This document shows, in pieces, positions 31,907-39,526 of a DNA stretch of 64,000 bases. The notes beneath the pieces were generated by a model. The model was given only the letters and a program-made list of their open reading frames with translations, was not told the DNA's origin and did not search any database. The stretch lies in contig NZ_RDOJ01000013.1 of the NCBI RefSeq assembly GCF_003687725.1, forward strand, positions 244-64,243. The letters run 5' to 3'. A program made the position numbers and the translations under genes. Position 1 is the first letter of the stretch. Every line of letters starts with the position of its first letter. Source of the DNA: Faecalibacter macacae (lineage in GTDB: Bacteria; Bacteroidota; Bacteroidia; Flavobacteriales; Weeksellaceae).

Positions 31907-33454
31907 ATGGCATTAGAACCACAACAAGATCAGTTAAGAATTACTGATAAAAATAGTTTGAAGCAATGGTTTAAACGAGGTTTAAAACCATTAGAGGCAC
32001 ATTTTTGGGCGTGGCTAGATTCTTTTTGGCACAAGAATGATTTAATTCCTATTACATCCGTTCAAAATTTGCGAAAAACATTAGATTCAAAGTCTAATGT
32101 AGAACATATTCATGTTCAATATACAACACCAGCTATTGTTCAGTCGATGATTGATAATCAAATTACGTCAATCTATCGATTAATGTCTCCAGTTGCTACC
32201 TATGCAGATTTACCAATGGATGGAAATCTTAACGGAGATGTTCGAAATGTCTCAGATACAGGTATGAATTACGTTTGGGATGGAACCGAATGGGATGCGT
32301 TGGGAGGTTTGTTGGATTTGACTAATTACGTTACTCAAATCCAATTTACAACTGCATTATCTGATATGGCAACCCAAACGTGGGTGAATCAACAGCTTGC
32401 TAACGTTTCTATTGATTTATCTAATTACTACACCGCTGAGGAAGTGAGAGGTAAATTGATTCCGTATGCTACTCAAGAATGGGTAAATCAACAAATAGCC
32501 AATAGTTCAGGTGGTGGCGGTGGTGGTATGGATTTGTCATTATATGCCTTAAAAAATGCGACAGGATTAAGCTCCGAGCATATAGCTGCATGGCGTACAC
32601 AGTTAGGAGTTACTGAAGGTGGAGGAACTGTTGAAGACATTGTGTCTGATTATAACATTGGTTCTGTAAAAGTTGGCGATTTAATACCTGCTGGTACAAC
32701 TACACAAGGGTTGGCGTCTGTATTATTTACAGGAACTTTTACTCCAGATTTAATTGCTCCAAGTTTATCATTGTCTCATAATGCAGGTAGTGTTAGAGAG
32801 ATTGGTGAGAGTGTTCAAATTATTTTGACTGCTAATTTTAACCGTGGTGATATTAGAGGAGCTGTTGTTAATGGTGTTTGGAGTGTGAATGCCTCTCAAG
32901 GCGCACGTGCTGGTGTTGCAATTAGTTATGAATTTAATGGTCTTGTAAATGGAGTTAACACGTCTAAAACAATTACCCATGTTGTAGCATCAGGTAATAA
33001 TAATTTCTCTGCTAAAGTAAATTATGCAGCATCTACTGTGCAACCAAAAAATAATAAAGGTGAGAATTTTAGTTCACCATTAGCGGCTGGTAGTTTAACT
33101 GCTTCAGTTAGTTTTCTAGGCCGCTACCAAACATTCTTTGGTAATAGTAATGGCTCGACACCTGCAAGATCTCTTCCACAAAAGGCATGGGCAAATGTTA
33201 ACACAATGGACTTAACTGCCACGATGGGTATCAATTACTATGATATTTATGTTGTTGCAACCAAACAATTAGTTTCAGTTGTGGATGTAGAAATTGGTAA
33301 TGTTGACATTACGAATGCCTATACAGATAAAGGATTAGTAACAGTTAATGATGCTGGAGGAAATGCAGTTTCGTACAGAAAGTATCAGCTATATAATGCA
33401 CAACCTTACAGCGATAAAAATCATACGCATAAAATAACATTAAAAGACTTATAA
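31907..33454 (+). CDS. Large tail fibre protein, 515 aa
   Basis: Repeated QxWVNQQ(L/I)AN segments (TWVNQQLANVS, EWVNQQIANSS) with Gly-rich linker, then a beta-rich C terminus from about residue 250. It ends in DKNHTHKITLKDL. Probably the main host-range fibre. A TTTAAA pair (31970, 31981) is present near the start. Confidence 0.8.
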   Translation: MALEPQQDQLRITDKNSLKQWFKRGLKPLEAHFWAWLDSFWHKNDLIPITSVQNLRKTLDSKSNVEHIHVQYTTPAIVQSMIDNQITSIYRLMSPVATYADLPMDGNLNGDVRNVSDTGMNYVWDGTEWDALGGLLDLTNYVTQIQFTTALSDMATQTWVNQQLANVSIDLSNYYTAEEVRGKLIPYATQEWVNQQIANSSGGGGGGMDLSLYALKNATGLSSEHIAAWRTQLGVTEGGGTVEDIVSDYNIGSVKVGDLIPAGTTTQGLASVLFTGTFTPDLIAPSLSLSHNAGSVREIGESVQIILTANFNRGDIRGAVVNGVWSVNASQGARAGVAISYEFNGLVNGVNTSKTITHVVASGNNNFSAKVNYAASTVQPKNNKGENFSSPLAAGSLTASVSFLGRYQTFFGNSNGSTPARSLPQKAWANVNTMDLTATMGINYYDIYVVATKQLVSVVDVEIGNVDITNAYTDKGLVTVNDAGGNAVSYRKYQLYNAQPYSDKNHTHKITLKDL

Positions 33455-33455
33455 C

Positions 33456-34355
33456 ATGGCTACAGAGATAAAATATGGTGCACCTTTCCCTTTTGGTATA
33501 GATTGTACAAATCCTATATATGATATTGACCCAAATAAAGGTCCTTATGAATCTGAGGCTGATGCTATGGCTGTATTTCCAGTTGCATTACGAGAAGTTG
33601 GACGTGCAATTGGAATTTATACAGACGCAACAAAAAAGGCTGTAAAAGTTTATAACTGGGAAAAGAATGCTAGTGATGCTTGGGTTTTAAAACCACAAGC
33701 GGGTGAATATGAATTAACTTATGCTAAACTTATAGCTGCTTTAGGTTATACGCCAATGGCAACTACTCATGCTGCAAATGGAGTTACAACAACTTTAATT
33801 GGTGATTGGAATACTGCTTTTACAAACAACCATACGCATAGTAATAAGACTGTGTTAGACGCAACAACAGCATCTTATACGACAGCAGATAAAGCAAAGT
33901 TAGATAGTTTAGTAAACTATGAATTAACTTCTGCTAAGGTTATTTCTGCACTTGGTTATACACCAATAGCGAATACACATGCAGCTAATGGGGTTACAAC
34001 TGCTTTAATTACTAATTGGAATACTGCATTTACTAATAACCATACACATGGTAACAAATCAACCTTAGATACAATCACTGCTCAAAGGATGTTGGGATGG
34101 GACGCTAAGATGGATAAAGTTACTGAAAACGGAAATATCGTCAGAGTTCTAGGTTTAGACGCTGAGAATAATGCGAAAAATGCTGAAGTTGTTGATATTA
34201 TTGGTATATGGGATTCGAATACTGCTCCAACAGAACAACAACTTATAGAAAGCTTTCCTGATGCATTGTTTGTGTATGCCGTAGCAATAACACCTAGAGT
34301 GATGTATTTGAAAGCTGGTGTAGAATGGAAGAAAGTTAACTTAACTGACATATAA
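33456..34355 (+). CDS. Tail fibre protein with internal duplication, 299 aa
   Basis: A unit of about 70 residues is repeated: E-L-T-x-A-K-x-I-x-ALGYTP ... HAANGVTT ... NWNTAFTNNHTH at about residues 89-137 and again at about 152-200. Both copies end in the metal-binding H-T-H. Fibre shaft of trimeric type expected. Confidence 0.8.
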   Translation: MATEIKYGAPFPFGIDCTNPIYDIDPNKGPYESEADAMAVFPVALREVGRAIGIYTDATKKAVKVYNWEKNASDAWVLKPQAGEYELTYAKLIAALGYTPMATTHAANGVTTTLIGDWNTAFTNNHTHSNKTVLDATTASYTTADKAKLDSLVNYELTSAKVISALGYTPIANTHAANGVTTALITNWNTAFTNNHTHGNKSTLDTITAQRMLGWDAKMDKVTENGNIVRVLGLDAENNAKNAEVVDIIGIWDSNTAPTEQQLIESFPDALFVYAVAITPRVMYLKAGVEWKKVNLTDI

Positions 34356-35650
34356 TGGATATAGTAAAGTTTTTCGGAAACATAGGAAGGTCAGGTCAAA
34401 TTTTATGGAAGTACCCTGATTTATCTACAATACACTTAGAAGTTTCAGGGACAAGTTTCCCTGATTTACAAGTACAATCAGCTGGGACATCTAATGCTAC
34501 TAATGTTATCTTCGAGGTTATATCTAGTAATTCTAATAATGAGATGTATATTGATTTTTCAGACGGTACAGGTATACATACGTATCAACCAAATGCATCA
34601 GGTGTATTTAAATATGAAGCTACACCATTACACTATTTTCAAGATGTCCCAGCTGAATATAAGGATACTTATAATGTAGATTATCTTATTAAGAGAACAA
34701 TAAAGATAAGTTTTAAATACCCTTCTAGTACCACTTACATGAAACTAGACTACGTAGGTTTCTATGGAGATTTCCCTAGATCATTAGGAGCATACAATTT
34801 TACGAATGGTATATATATTAGGAGTGCTGATACTCTTAGAAGATGGGAAACTTTCCCAACAGCACTAAGAGGTCTTAGAAGTAACTCGTTTATATTGTAT
34901 GGTTGTTTCTTAGAAAGATTTACAACTATACCTTTATGGTTGATTAATTCAGAACTTAAATCACTTACTCTTGCTTCAGTATTTGATGGTTCTGCTGTAA
35001 ACACAGTAAATGGTATGGATAGGATACATAATATCAAAGGTTTAGAAACTATTAATATGGTAAGTTCTAGTTTAGGAAATAATTCTTTCGCTAACAATCT
35101 AAAAGATATACCAACTTTGAGAAATGTGTTCTTCCAATACAATACATTTACAACAGTTCCTGACGCTATATATAATGCGTTACAGTTAATATATATAACT
35201 TTAGGTAGCTCATCCCTTACGAGTTGGGGAACAGGATTCAAAGCAGGTACACAAATTAACAGATTAGGGTATGGACCTTCAAACAATGCTTCATTCCCTA
35301 CAACTGTTCCTACAGGAGTAGTTAACTGTATTCTATTAAAGATAGTTGAGTTAACAGGTACGTACAGAACTCAATCTAGAGTAGATGCTCACGTAGGAGC
35401 GTGGTACGATTTTGTAGTGGCTAATGCTTCTACATCAGCAGGGAATACTCAGTTTAGACAAATGTCTATAACTATGGGTTATACGAACTCTACTGCTACA
35501 GGAATAAACACTAGACCTTCAGGAGTATATCAAGATAGTAGTACACCTACTACAGCCATGGAAAAGATTTATAAATTGGTTAATGTATACGGACATACAT
35601 GGACAATAGTTAATACAGCAGGTACTGGTAATCAAATTTTTACACCATAA
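34355..35650 (+). CDS. LRR-like tail-tip protein with foreign codon use, 431 aa
   Basis: The middle (about 170-310) has leucine-rich-repeat-like strands (IPLWLINSELKSLTLASVF, LKDIPTLRNVFFQYNTFTTV, IYNALQLIYITLG). The C terminus (NVYGHTWTIVNT) recalls BspA-type surface proteins. Every Arg codon I checked is AGA or AGG, unlike the neighbours, which use CGT. This suggests recent acquisition of the gene as a host-range module. Confidence 0.6.
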   Translation: MDIVKFFGNIGRSGQILWKYPDLSTIHLEVSGTSFPDLQVQSAGTSNATNVIFEVISSNSNNEMYIDFSDGTGIHTYQPNASGVFKYEATPLHYFQDVPAEYKDTYNVDYLIKRTIKISFKYPSSTTYMKLDYVGFYGDFPRSLGAYNFTNGIYIRSADTLRRWETFPTALRGLRSNSFILYGCFLERFTTIPLWLINSELKSLTLASVFDGSAVNTVNGMDRIHNIKGLETINMVSSSLGNNSFANNLKDIPTLRNVFFQYNTFTTVPDAIYNALQLIYITLGSSSLTSWGTGFKAGTQINRLGYGPSNNASFPTTVPTGVVNCILLKIVELTGTYRTQSRVDAHVGAWYDFVVANASTSAGNTQFRQMSITMGYTNSTATGINTRPSGVYQDSSTPTTAMEKIYKLVNVYGHTWTIVNTAGTGNQIFTP

Positions 35651-35655
35651 TTACA

Positions 35656-35847
35656 ATGAGATACATAATAACAATCGCTTTTAATCGAATCACTTCAATT
35701 AATCAAGCAGAGTCCGATTTAACAATAGAACAAGGCGAAAGTTCAACTGTAAAAGTAGGTACTTACGAGAATTTAGTTCAAGAACTTTCTGATGTTGTTG
35801 AAAATATTGAATTTTTAACCCAAACTCACGAGCAAAATTTATTATAA
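35656..35847 (+). CDS. Hypothetical protein, 63 aa
   Basis: MRYIITIAFNRITSINQAES..., acidic. Between the fibre genes and the lysis module. Not recognised. Confidence 0.5.
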   Translation: MRYIITIAFNRITSINQAESDLTIEQGESSTVKVGTYENLVQELSDVVENIEFLTQTHEQNLL

Positions 35848-35848
35848 T

Positions 35849-36166
35849 ATGTTAAAAAAATTAGGGAACTTCTACATGAAGTATTACGCTACTACAGGGA
35901 TAGTAAGTAGTGTTTTGGCTACTAAGCTAATAGGTGGTGGTTTATTATTTATGCTAATCCTGTCATTGATGGGAGAGCATAACGCAAGAAATATAGCATT
36001 GTCTGTATTCTTGGCAAATATAACAATTACACTTATTGCAATTGGAATTAATAAAGCATTTCCGAAGGTTTATAATAAACCAGAGAAAGCGGTAATTATT
36101 GCTATGCTTGCACCTCTAGGAGTGTTAGGTTTTATATTCGGTAAAGATGATGGAGTGGCTAAATAG
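35849..36166 (+). CDS. Holin-like membrane protein, 105 aa
   Basis: Three hydrophobic segments: TTGIVSSVLATKLIGGGLLF with FMLILSL, NIALSVFLANITITLIAIGI and AVIIAMLAPLGVLGFIFG. Small, polytopic and directly before an amidase. Putative holin or antiholin. Confidence 0.6.
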   Translation: MLKKLGNFYMKYYATTGIVSSVLATKLIGGGLLFMLILSLMGEHNARNIALSVFLANITITLIAIGINKAFPKVYNKPEKAVIIAMLAPLGVLGFIFGKDDGVAK

Positions 36167-36413
36167 ATACGTAGACAAAATTGCTCACGAAAGCCTGAGT
36201 AATTTGATTTGTTGGATCATCTTTATTCCAAGCTTTTTCATTATTCAATTTTGGTCAATCCTTCCAGCTATAATTATCTCATTCATAGTTGGGTTAAAAA
36301 AGGAAAAGAAAGATCTAAAATTTGATCAAAAAGATATGCTAGCAAATGGAATTGGTATTTTGCGTTTTTGCATTCAAATAGGCGTGGTAAGCTTACTATT
36401 CAGTAGGTTTTAA
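36147..36413 (+). CDS. Second holin-like membrane protein, 88 aa
   Basis: Two hydrophobic segments (LICWIIFIPSFFIIQFWSIL, AIIISFIVGL) and a C-terminal one (ILRFCIQIGVVSLLFSRF). It overlaps the previous gene by 20 bases. Together they could form a holin/antiholin pair. Confidence 0.6.
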   Translation: MMEWLNRYVDKIAHESLSNLICWIIFIPSFFIIQFWSILPAIIISFIVGLKKEKKDLKFDQKDMLANGIGILRFCIQIGVVSLLFSRF

Positions 36414-36458
36414 AATTCATTTAAACAGTATTTAAAAATCAATTAAAGGTTGTGTAAA
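36409..36458. repeat. Phased 11-bp TTTAAA array before the amidase gene
   Basis: TTTAAA at 36409, 36420 and 36431, ATTAAA at 36442 and TGTAAA at 36453: five units at exactly 11 bp. It lies in the gap between the holin-like and amidase genes. Confidence 0.75.
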
Positions 36459-36492
36459 ACTACACGATCAGGATAAACTCATTTTAAAAATT

Positions 36493-36906
36493 ATGGCAAG
36501 AAATATCAAATACATTGTAATTCATTGCACGGCTGGTCCGCAAGATCAAACAACTGCTGCAATTAAAAATTGGTGGAAAACTGGCTTAGGTTGGAAATCT
36601 CCAGGATATCATTTATTAATTTCTGCTGATGGAAGTTATGAGCGTCTAGCTAAGGATGAAGAAATCTGTAATGGTGTAGCAGGTCAAAATAAGCATTCAA
36701 TTCATATCTCTTATAAAGGTGGTGTTGATGCTAAGGGTAAAGCATTAGATAATCGTACAGATGCGCAAAAAAAGACTTTAATTACATTGATTAAAACAAT
36801 GAAATCGAAATATCCAAATGCTCGTGTAGTAGGCCATAGAGATTTTCAGGGCGTTAAAAAGGATTGTCCGTCATTTAATGCGATAAAAGAGTATGCAGGT
36901 CTTTAA
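36493..36906 (+). CDS. N-acetylmuramoyl-L-alanine amidase (endolysin)
   Basis: 137 aa amidase_2 (T7 lysozyme-type). First zinc ligand His11 (VIHCTAG). VVGHRDFQGVKKDCPSFN near the C terminus carries the second His, the acidic residue and the Cys ligand. It cleaves the peptide side chain from the glycan at lysis. No signal peptide, so export depends on the holin. Confidence 0.95.
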   Translation: MARNIKYIVIHCTAGPQDQTTAAIKNWWKTGLGWKSPGYHLLISADGSYERLAKDEEICNGVAGQNKHSIHISYKGGVDAKGKALDNRTDAQKKTLITLIKTMKSKYPNARVVGHRDFQGVKKDCPSFNAIKEYAGL

Positions 36907-37459
36907 GTTGTTAATGGTAGCGACATTGATGTCGTTACCATTTAGTTGTGCTACCAAGCGCAAAGTAAAGGAAGTGGAACGTATTGAAATTAAAACCGAA
37001 AATCAAATCCGAAATGATTCTTCTGCAGATATAAAAATAGAGCGTTCATCGCATGACTTTTTAAGTAACTATTCATCCAATGAAAGTTTGCTTTCAAAGC
37101 TTGGATTAGTATTTAACGGTAAATCTAATGAAGATAAAGGCTCGTTTTCTATTCATGAAACTGATAAAGGGTTGCAGGTTGATATACAAGGAGCCTTGCA
37201 AATGGCTTTAGATAAAACCCATTCAAAGGATGAAACCTTTACAAAAGCTGAAGCAATTAAATTGTTTGATAGTATTATAAAGGCTAATCTTCAGCAAAAT
37301 AAAACGGAACGATCCGAGCAGTTATTGGATAGCTTCAAAAGTGATACAACCAAAGAAAAAACAGATATAAGCTTTTGGATATATGCAGTTATAGGATCAG
37401 TCCTCGTTGTTGGGACAGCAATTTATGTTGCAATTAAACAACTAAAAGGAGGTAAATAA
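36893..37459 (+). CDS. Spanin-like lipoprotein with C-terminal membrane segment
   Basis: 188 aa. The N terminus MQVFKLLMVATLMSLPFSC has a lipobox with Cys19, so it is lipid-modified. The middle is charged and coiled. The C terminus has one membrane segment (FWIYAVIGSVLVVGTAIYVA) and a basic tail. Lipid anchor plus inner-membrane helix is the layout of a unimolecular spanin (phage T1 gp11 type), which fuses inner and outer membrane at lysis. It overlaps the amidase stop by 14 bases. Confidence 0.65.
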   Translation: MQVFKLLMVATLMSLPFSCATKRKVKEVERIEIKTENQIRNDSSADIKIERSSHDFLSNYSSNESLLSKLGLVFNGKSNEDKGSFSIHETDKGLQVDIQGALQMALDKTHSKDETFTKAEAIKLFDSIIKANLQQNKTERSEQLLDSFKSDTTKEKTDISFWIYAVIGSVLVVGTAIYVAIKQLKGGK

Positions 37460-37460
37460 A

Positions 37461-37574
37461 GTCCTCCAACAAATTAAAATACTTCCTACGGTAATTTTAA
37501 AATAGCACAAAGCCCACAGTTGGAGGACAGAAATGTCTTCTAGTTGTGGGTTTTTTGCGTTCATTACCGTAGGA
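37461..37574 (+). terminator. Late terminator with nested and competing pairings
   Basis: Main hairpin: CCCACA (37513-37518) with TGTGGG (37545-37550) and GAGGACA with TGTCTTC around a GAAA tetraloop (37530-37533), then six T. Outer arms TCCTACGGTAAT (37484-37495) and ATTACCGTAGGA (37563-37574) are perfectly complementary. GTCCTCCAAC (37461-37470) is fully complementary to GTTGGAGGAC (37519-37528) and would disrupt the hairpin. It ends the lysis operon and may also control the downstream methylase. Confidence 0.75.
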
Positions 37575-37607
37575 GCAACAAATATAAATAATATATAAAT
37601 AAAACAA

Positions 37608-38447
37608 ATGAAAAATTACACACAAAGTCCTTTACCATTTCAAGGGCAAAAAAGAAAATTCTTAAAATCTGTAAAATAAGTGATTCACAATTATCCTGAT
37701 CAAATGATTTATGTTGACTTGTTTGGGGGTTCAGGAATCTTAAGCCATACGGTAAAACAACTAAAACCAAATTCTAAGGTAATTTATAATGATTATGACA
37801 ATTTTAATCATCGAATAGCTGCAGTTGCTAATACTAATGAATTATTGAATAAAATAAGAATTATAACTAATGATTTGCCTAAGGATAAGCTAATTCCAGA
37901 GGTTTATAAAAATGAGATTTTAAAAATTATTAAAGATGAGGAAACAAAGGTTGGATTTGTGGATTATATCACTTTATCCAGTTCATTATTATTTAGTGCA
38001 AAGTATGTTACTTGTTATGATGAGTTAGAAAAACAAACATTCTATAACAATGTAAGACAGAGCAATTATACCACTGAAGGGTATTTGTATGGTATTGAAG
38101 TAGTTTCAAAGGATTATAAAATATTATTCGAGCAATACAAAGGTTTTGATAATGTTGTATTCTTGGTAGATCCACCTTATTTAAGTACTGATTGTTCAAC
38201 CTATTCAAGTAATAACTACTGGAAATTGAAGGATTATTTAAACGTGTTGGATGTTTTAGTAGGAACGAACTATTTGTATTTCACGTCGAATAAAAGCCAA
38301 ATCGTGGAATTATGCGAATGGATGGAGACACGAACTTCTCAGGGAGATGTAAATCCATTTAAAGGAGCTACAACTGTAAGTATAAATACAACATTAAATC
38401 ATTCAGCTAAATACACTGATATGATGTTGTATAAGTTTAAATTGTAA
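37608..38447 (+). pseudogene. Dam-like D12 adenine methylase broken by a stop codon
   Basis: ATG at 37608 reads MKNYTQSPLPFQGQKRKFLK SVK and then TAA (37677-37679). The same frame continues VIHNYPDQMIYVDLFGGSGI ... to 38447 without further stops. The family needs the N-terminal PFQGQKR (AdoMet contact) and has LFGGSG and DPPY (FLVDPPYLST), all present. One nonsense codon thus splits a whole gene of about 279 codons. GTG right after the stop could restart, but would drop the PFQGQKR motif. Either a pseudogene or reversible. Confidence 0.8.
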
Positions 38448-38523
38448 AATCCCAATTACTATATAAAGGTAGTGATTATTAGCGGGTTTACAAAAAATTT
38501 ACACTTCAAAATGCATATATTTT

Positions 38524-38838
38524 ATGTATTATTGTGTTAAAATTAATGATATGGAATTGAAACGTTATGATTTTAAAATTTTTTGGGAATACGAGTTGAG
38601 TGATTATTGGAATTTGAATGATCATCCATTGTATATTAAATTAATTAGTAAGCGTGAAGCACCATATTTTAAGATAAGTGAACAGGATTTTGAAGGATCT
38701 ACAAAAATAACAAGCTTAACTGCTTTTGTAAGGTATTACTCAGCCTTTGATTGGTTATTGGTTTCTAAAACAAAAACTGAAAAAGTCATTAAATTAACTC
38801 AGTCTATGATTAATATACCTTGGTCACCATTAAAGTAA
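38524..38838 (+). CDS. Hypothetical right-end protein, 104 aa
   Basis: MYYCVKINDMELKRYDFKIF... Basic/aromatic, not recognised. A second ATG at 38551 is equally possible. Last gene before the prophage end. Right-end genes of Mu-like phages are often accessory, for example DNA modification or anti-restriction. Confidence 0.55.
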   Translation: MYYCVKINDMELKRYDFKIFWEYELSDYWNLNDHPLYIKLISKREAPYFKISEQDFEGSTKITSLTAFVRYYSAFDWLLVSKTKTEKVIKLTQSMINIPWSPLK

Positions 38839-38878
38839 TATTAAAAGCCGTTTAAAGATGATTTAAACGGCTTTTATA
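38829..38878. repeat. Phased 11-bp TTTAAA array at right end, with terminator
   Basis: ATTAAA at 38829 and 38840, TTTAAA at 38851 and 38862 and TTTATA at 38873, exact 11-bp phase. AAAAGCCGTTTAAA (38843-38856) pairs with TTTAAACGGCTTTT (38862-38875), a perfect 14-bp stem, so it also serves as the terminator of the last gene. Confidence 0.8.
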
Positions 38879-38903
38879 TTTAGGATAAGTTTTGTGATTT
38901 TAT

Positions 38904-38950
38904 TGTACATTTCGTTTTGAAAAACTGTACATTTCGTTTTGCGGATTATA
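38904..38950 (-). other. Prophage right end with two transposase-site-like copies
   Basis: TGTACATTTCGTTTT occurs at 38904-38918 and 38926-38940. In reverse complement it reads AAAACGAAATGTACA, matching the left-end copies AACGAAAAGTATA. Its orientation is inverted relative to the left end, and the outermost copy is 10 bp from the border, as with MuA sites. Confidence 0.65.
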
Positions 38951-39456
38951 GTAATTGCTTTAGTAAAAATACCAAATTGAAAGGAATTCACAACGTTTAC
39001 AAGGATTTTTGATTTGTTTGCTAAGTTGTAATTGCTTTAGTAAAAATACCAAATTGAAAGGAATTCACAACATTGATCCTATGTTGGCAACGGGCCATTC
39101 AGTTGTAATTGCTTTAGTAAAAATACCAAATTGAAAGGAATTCACAACAAGAATCCGAACCAATTGAAGGCAGCATAAGTTGTAATTGCTTTAGTAAAAA
39201 TACCAAATTGAAAGGAATTCACAACAATAACACTATAAAGAAAAAACACTATACAGTTGTAATTGCTTTAGTAAAAATACCAAATTGAAAGGAATTCACA
39301 ACTAAAGTAACACTTATTTAATTATAACATTAGTTGTAATTGCTTTAGTAAAAATACCAAATTGAAAGGAATTCACAACGAGAAGCATTTTTATATGCTT
39401 TAGGTTTTAGTTGTAATTGCTTTAGTAAAAATACCAAATTGAAAGGAATTCACAAT
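38951..39456. CRISPR. CRISPR array, right fragment
   Basis: A truncated repeat of 44 bp (bases 4-47; 38951-38994) is followed by six repeats starting at 39025, 39102, 39179, 39256, 39333 and 39410. The spacers are each 30 bp: 38995-39024, 39072-39101, 39149-39178, 39226-39255, 39303-39332 and 39380-39409. The last repeat ends CACAAT instead of CACAAC, marking the distal end of the array. The GTAAT duplication is 38951-38955. By eye no spacer matches this prophage. Confidence 0.97.
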
Positions 39457-39490
39457 TGGCGCAGTCGAACAATATTTAAGTAGTAAACAT

Positions 39491-39519
39491 AAAAAAGCTG
39501 CAGAAAACATTCTGCAGCT
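39491..39519 (-). terminator. asnB terminator
   Basis: AGCTGCAGAA / TTCTGCAGCT (39496-39505 and 39510-39519), a perfect 10-bp stem with a 4-nt loop. Six A residues on the plus strand give a U-run for the leftward asnB transcript. Confidence 0.85.
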
Positions 39520-39526
39520 AATATAT

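Larger units (their letters stand above)
193..38950 (+). mobile_element. Mu-like transposable prophage inserted in a CRISPR repeat
   Basis: A 38,758-bp element is bounded by the GTAAT duplication inside a CRISPR repeat. It encodes a repressor, a MuA-type DDE transposase, a MuB-type ATPase, Mu-like head genes (terminase, DUF935 portal, MuF, gpG-like), a contractile tail (sheath, tube, frameshifted chaperone, tape measure, baseplate), fibres and lysis genes. All main modules appear intact except one methylase gene. Direct and inverted copies of AACGAAA(A/T)GTAYA sit at both ends. It is oriented with the immunity and transposition end on the left, as in Mu. Confidence 0.95.

Noticed and set aside
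1-39409. Spacers targeting the resident prophage (self-targeting)
   Set aside because: Comparing the nine 30-bp spacers with the prophage by eye gave no full match. A sequence search is needed to exclude partial matches.
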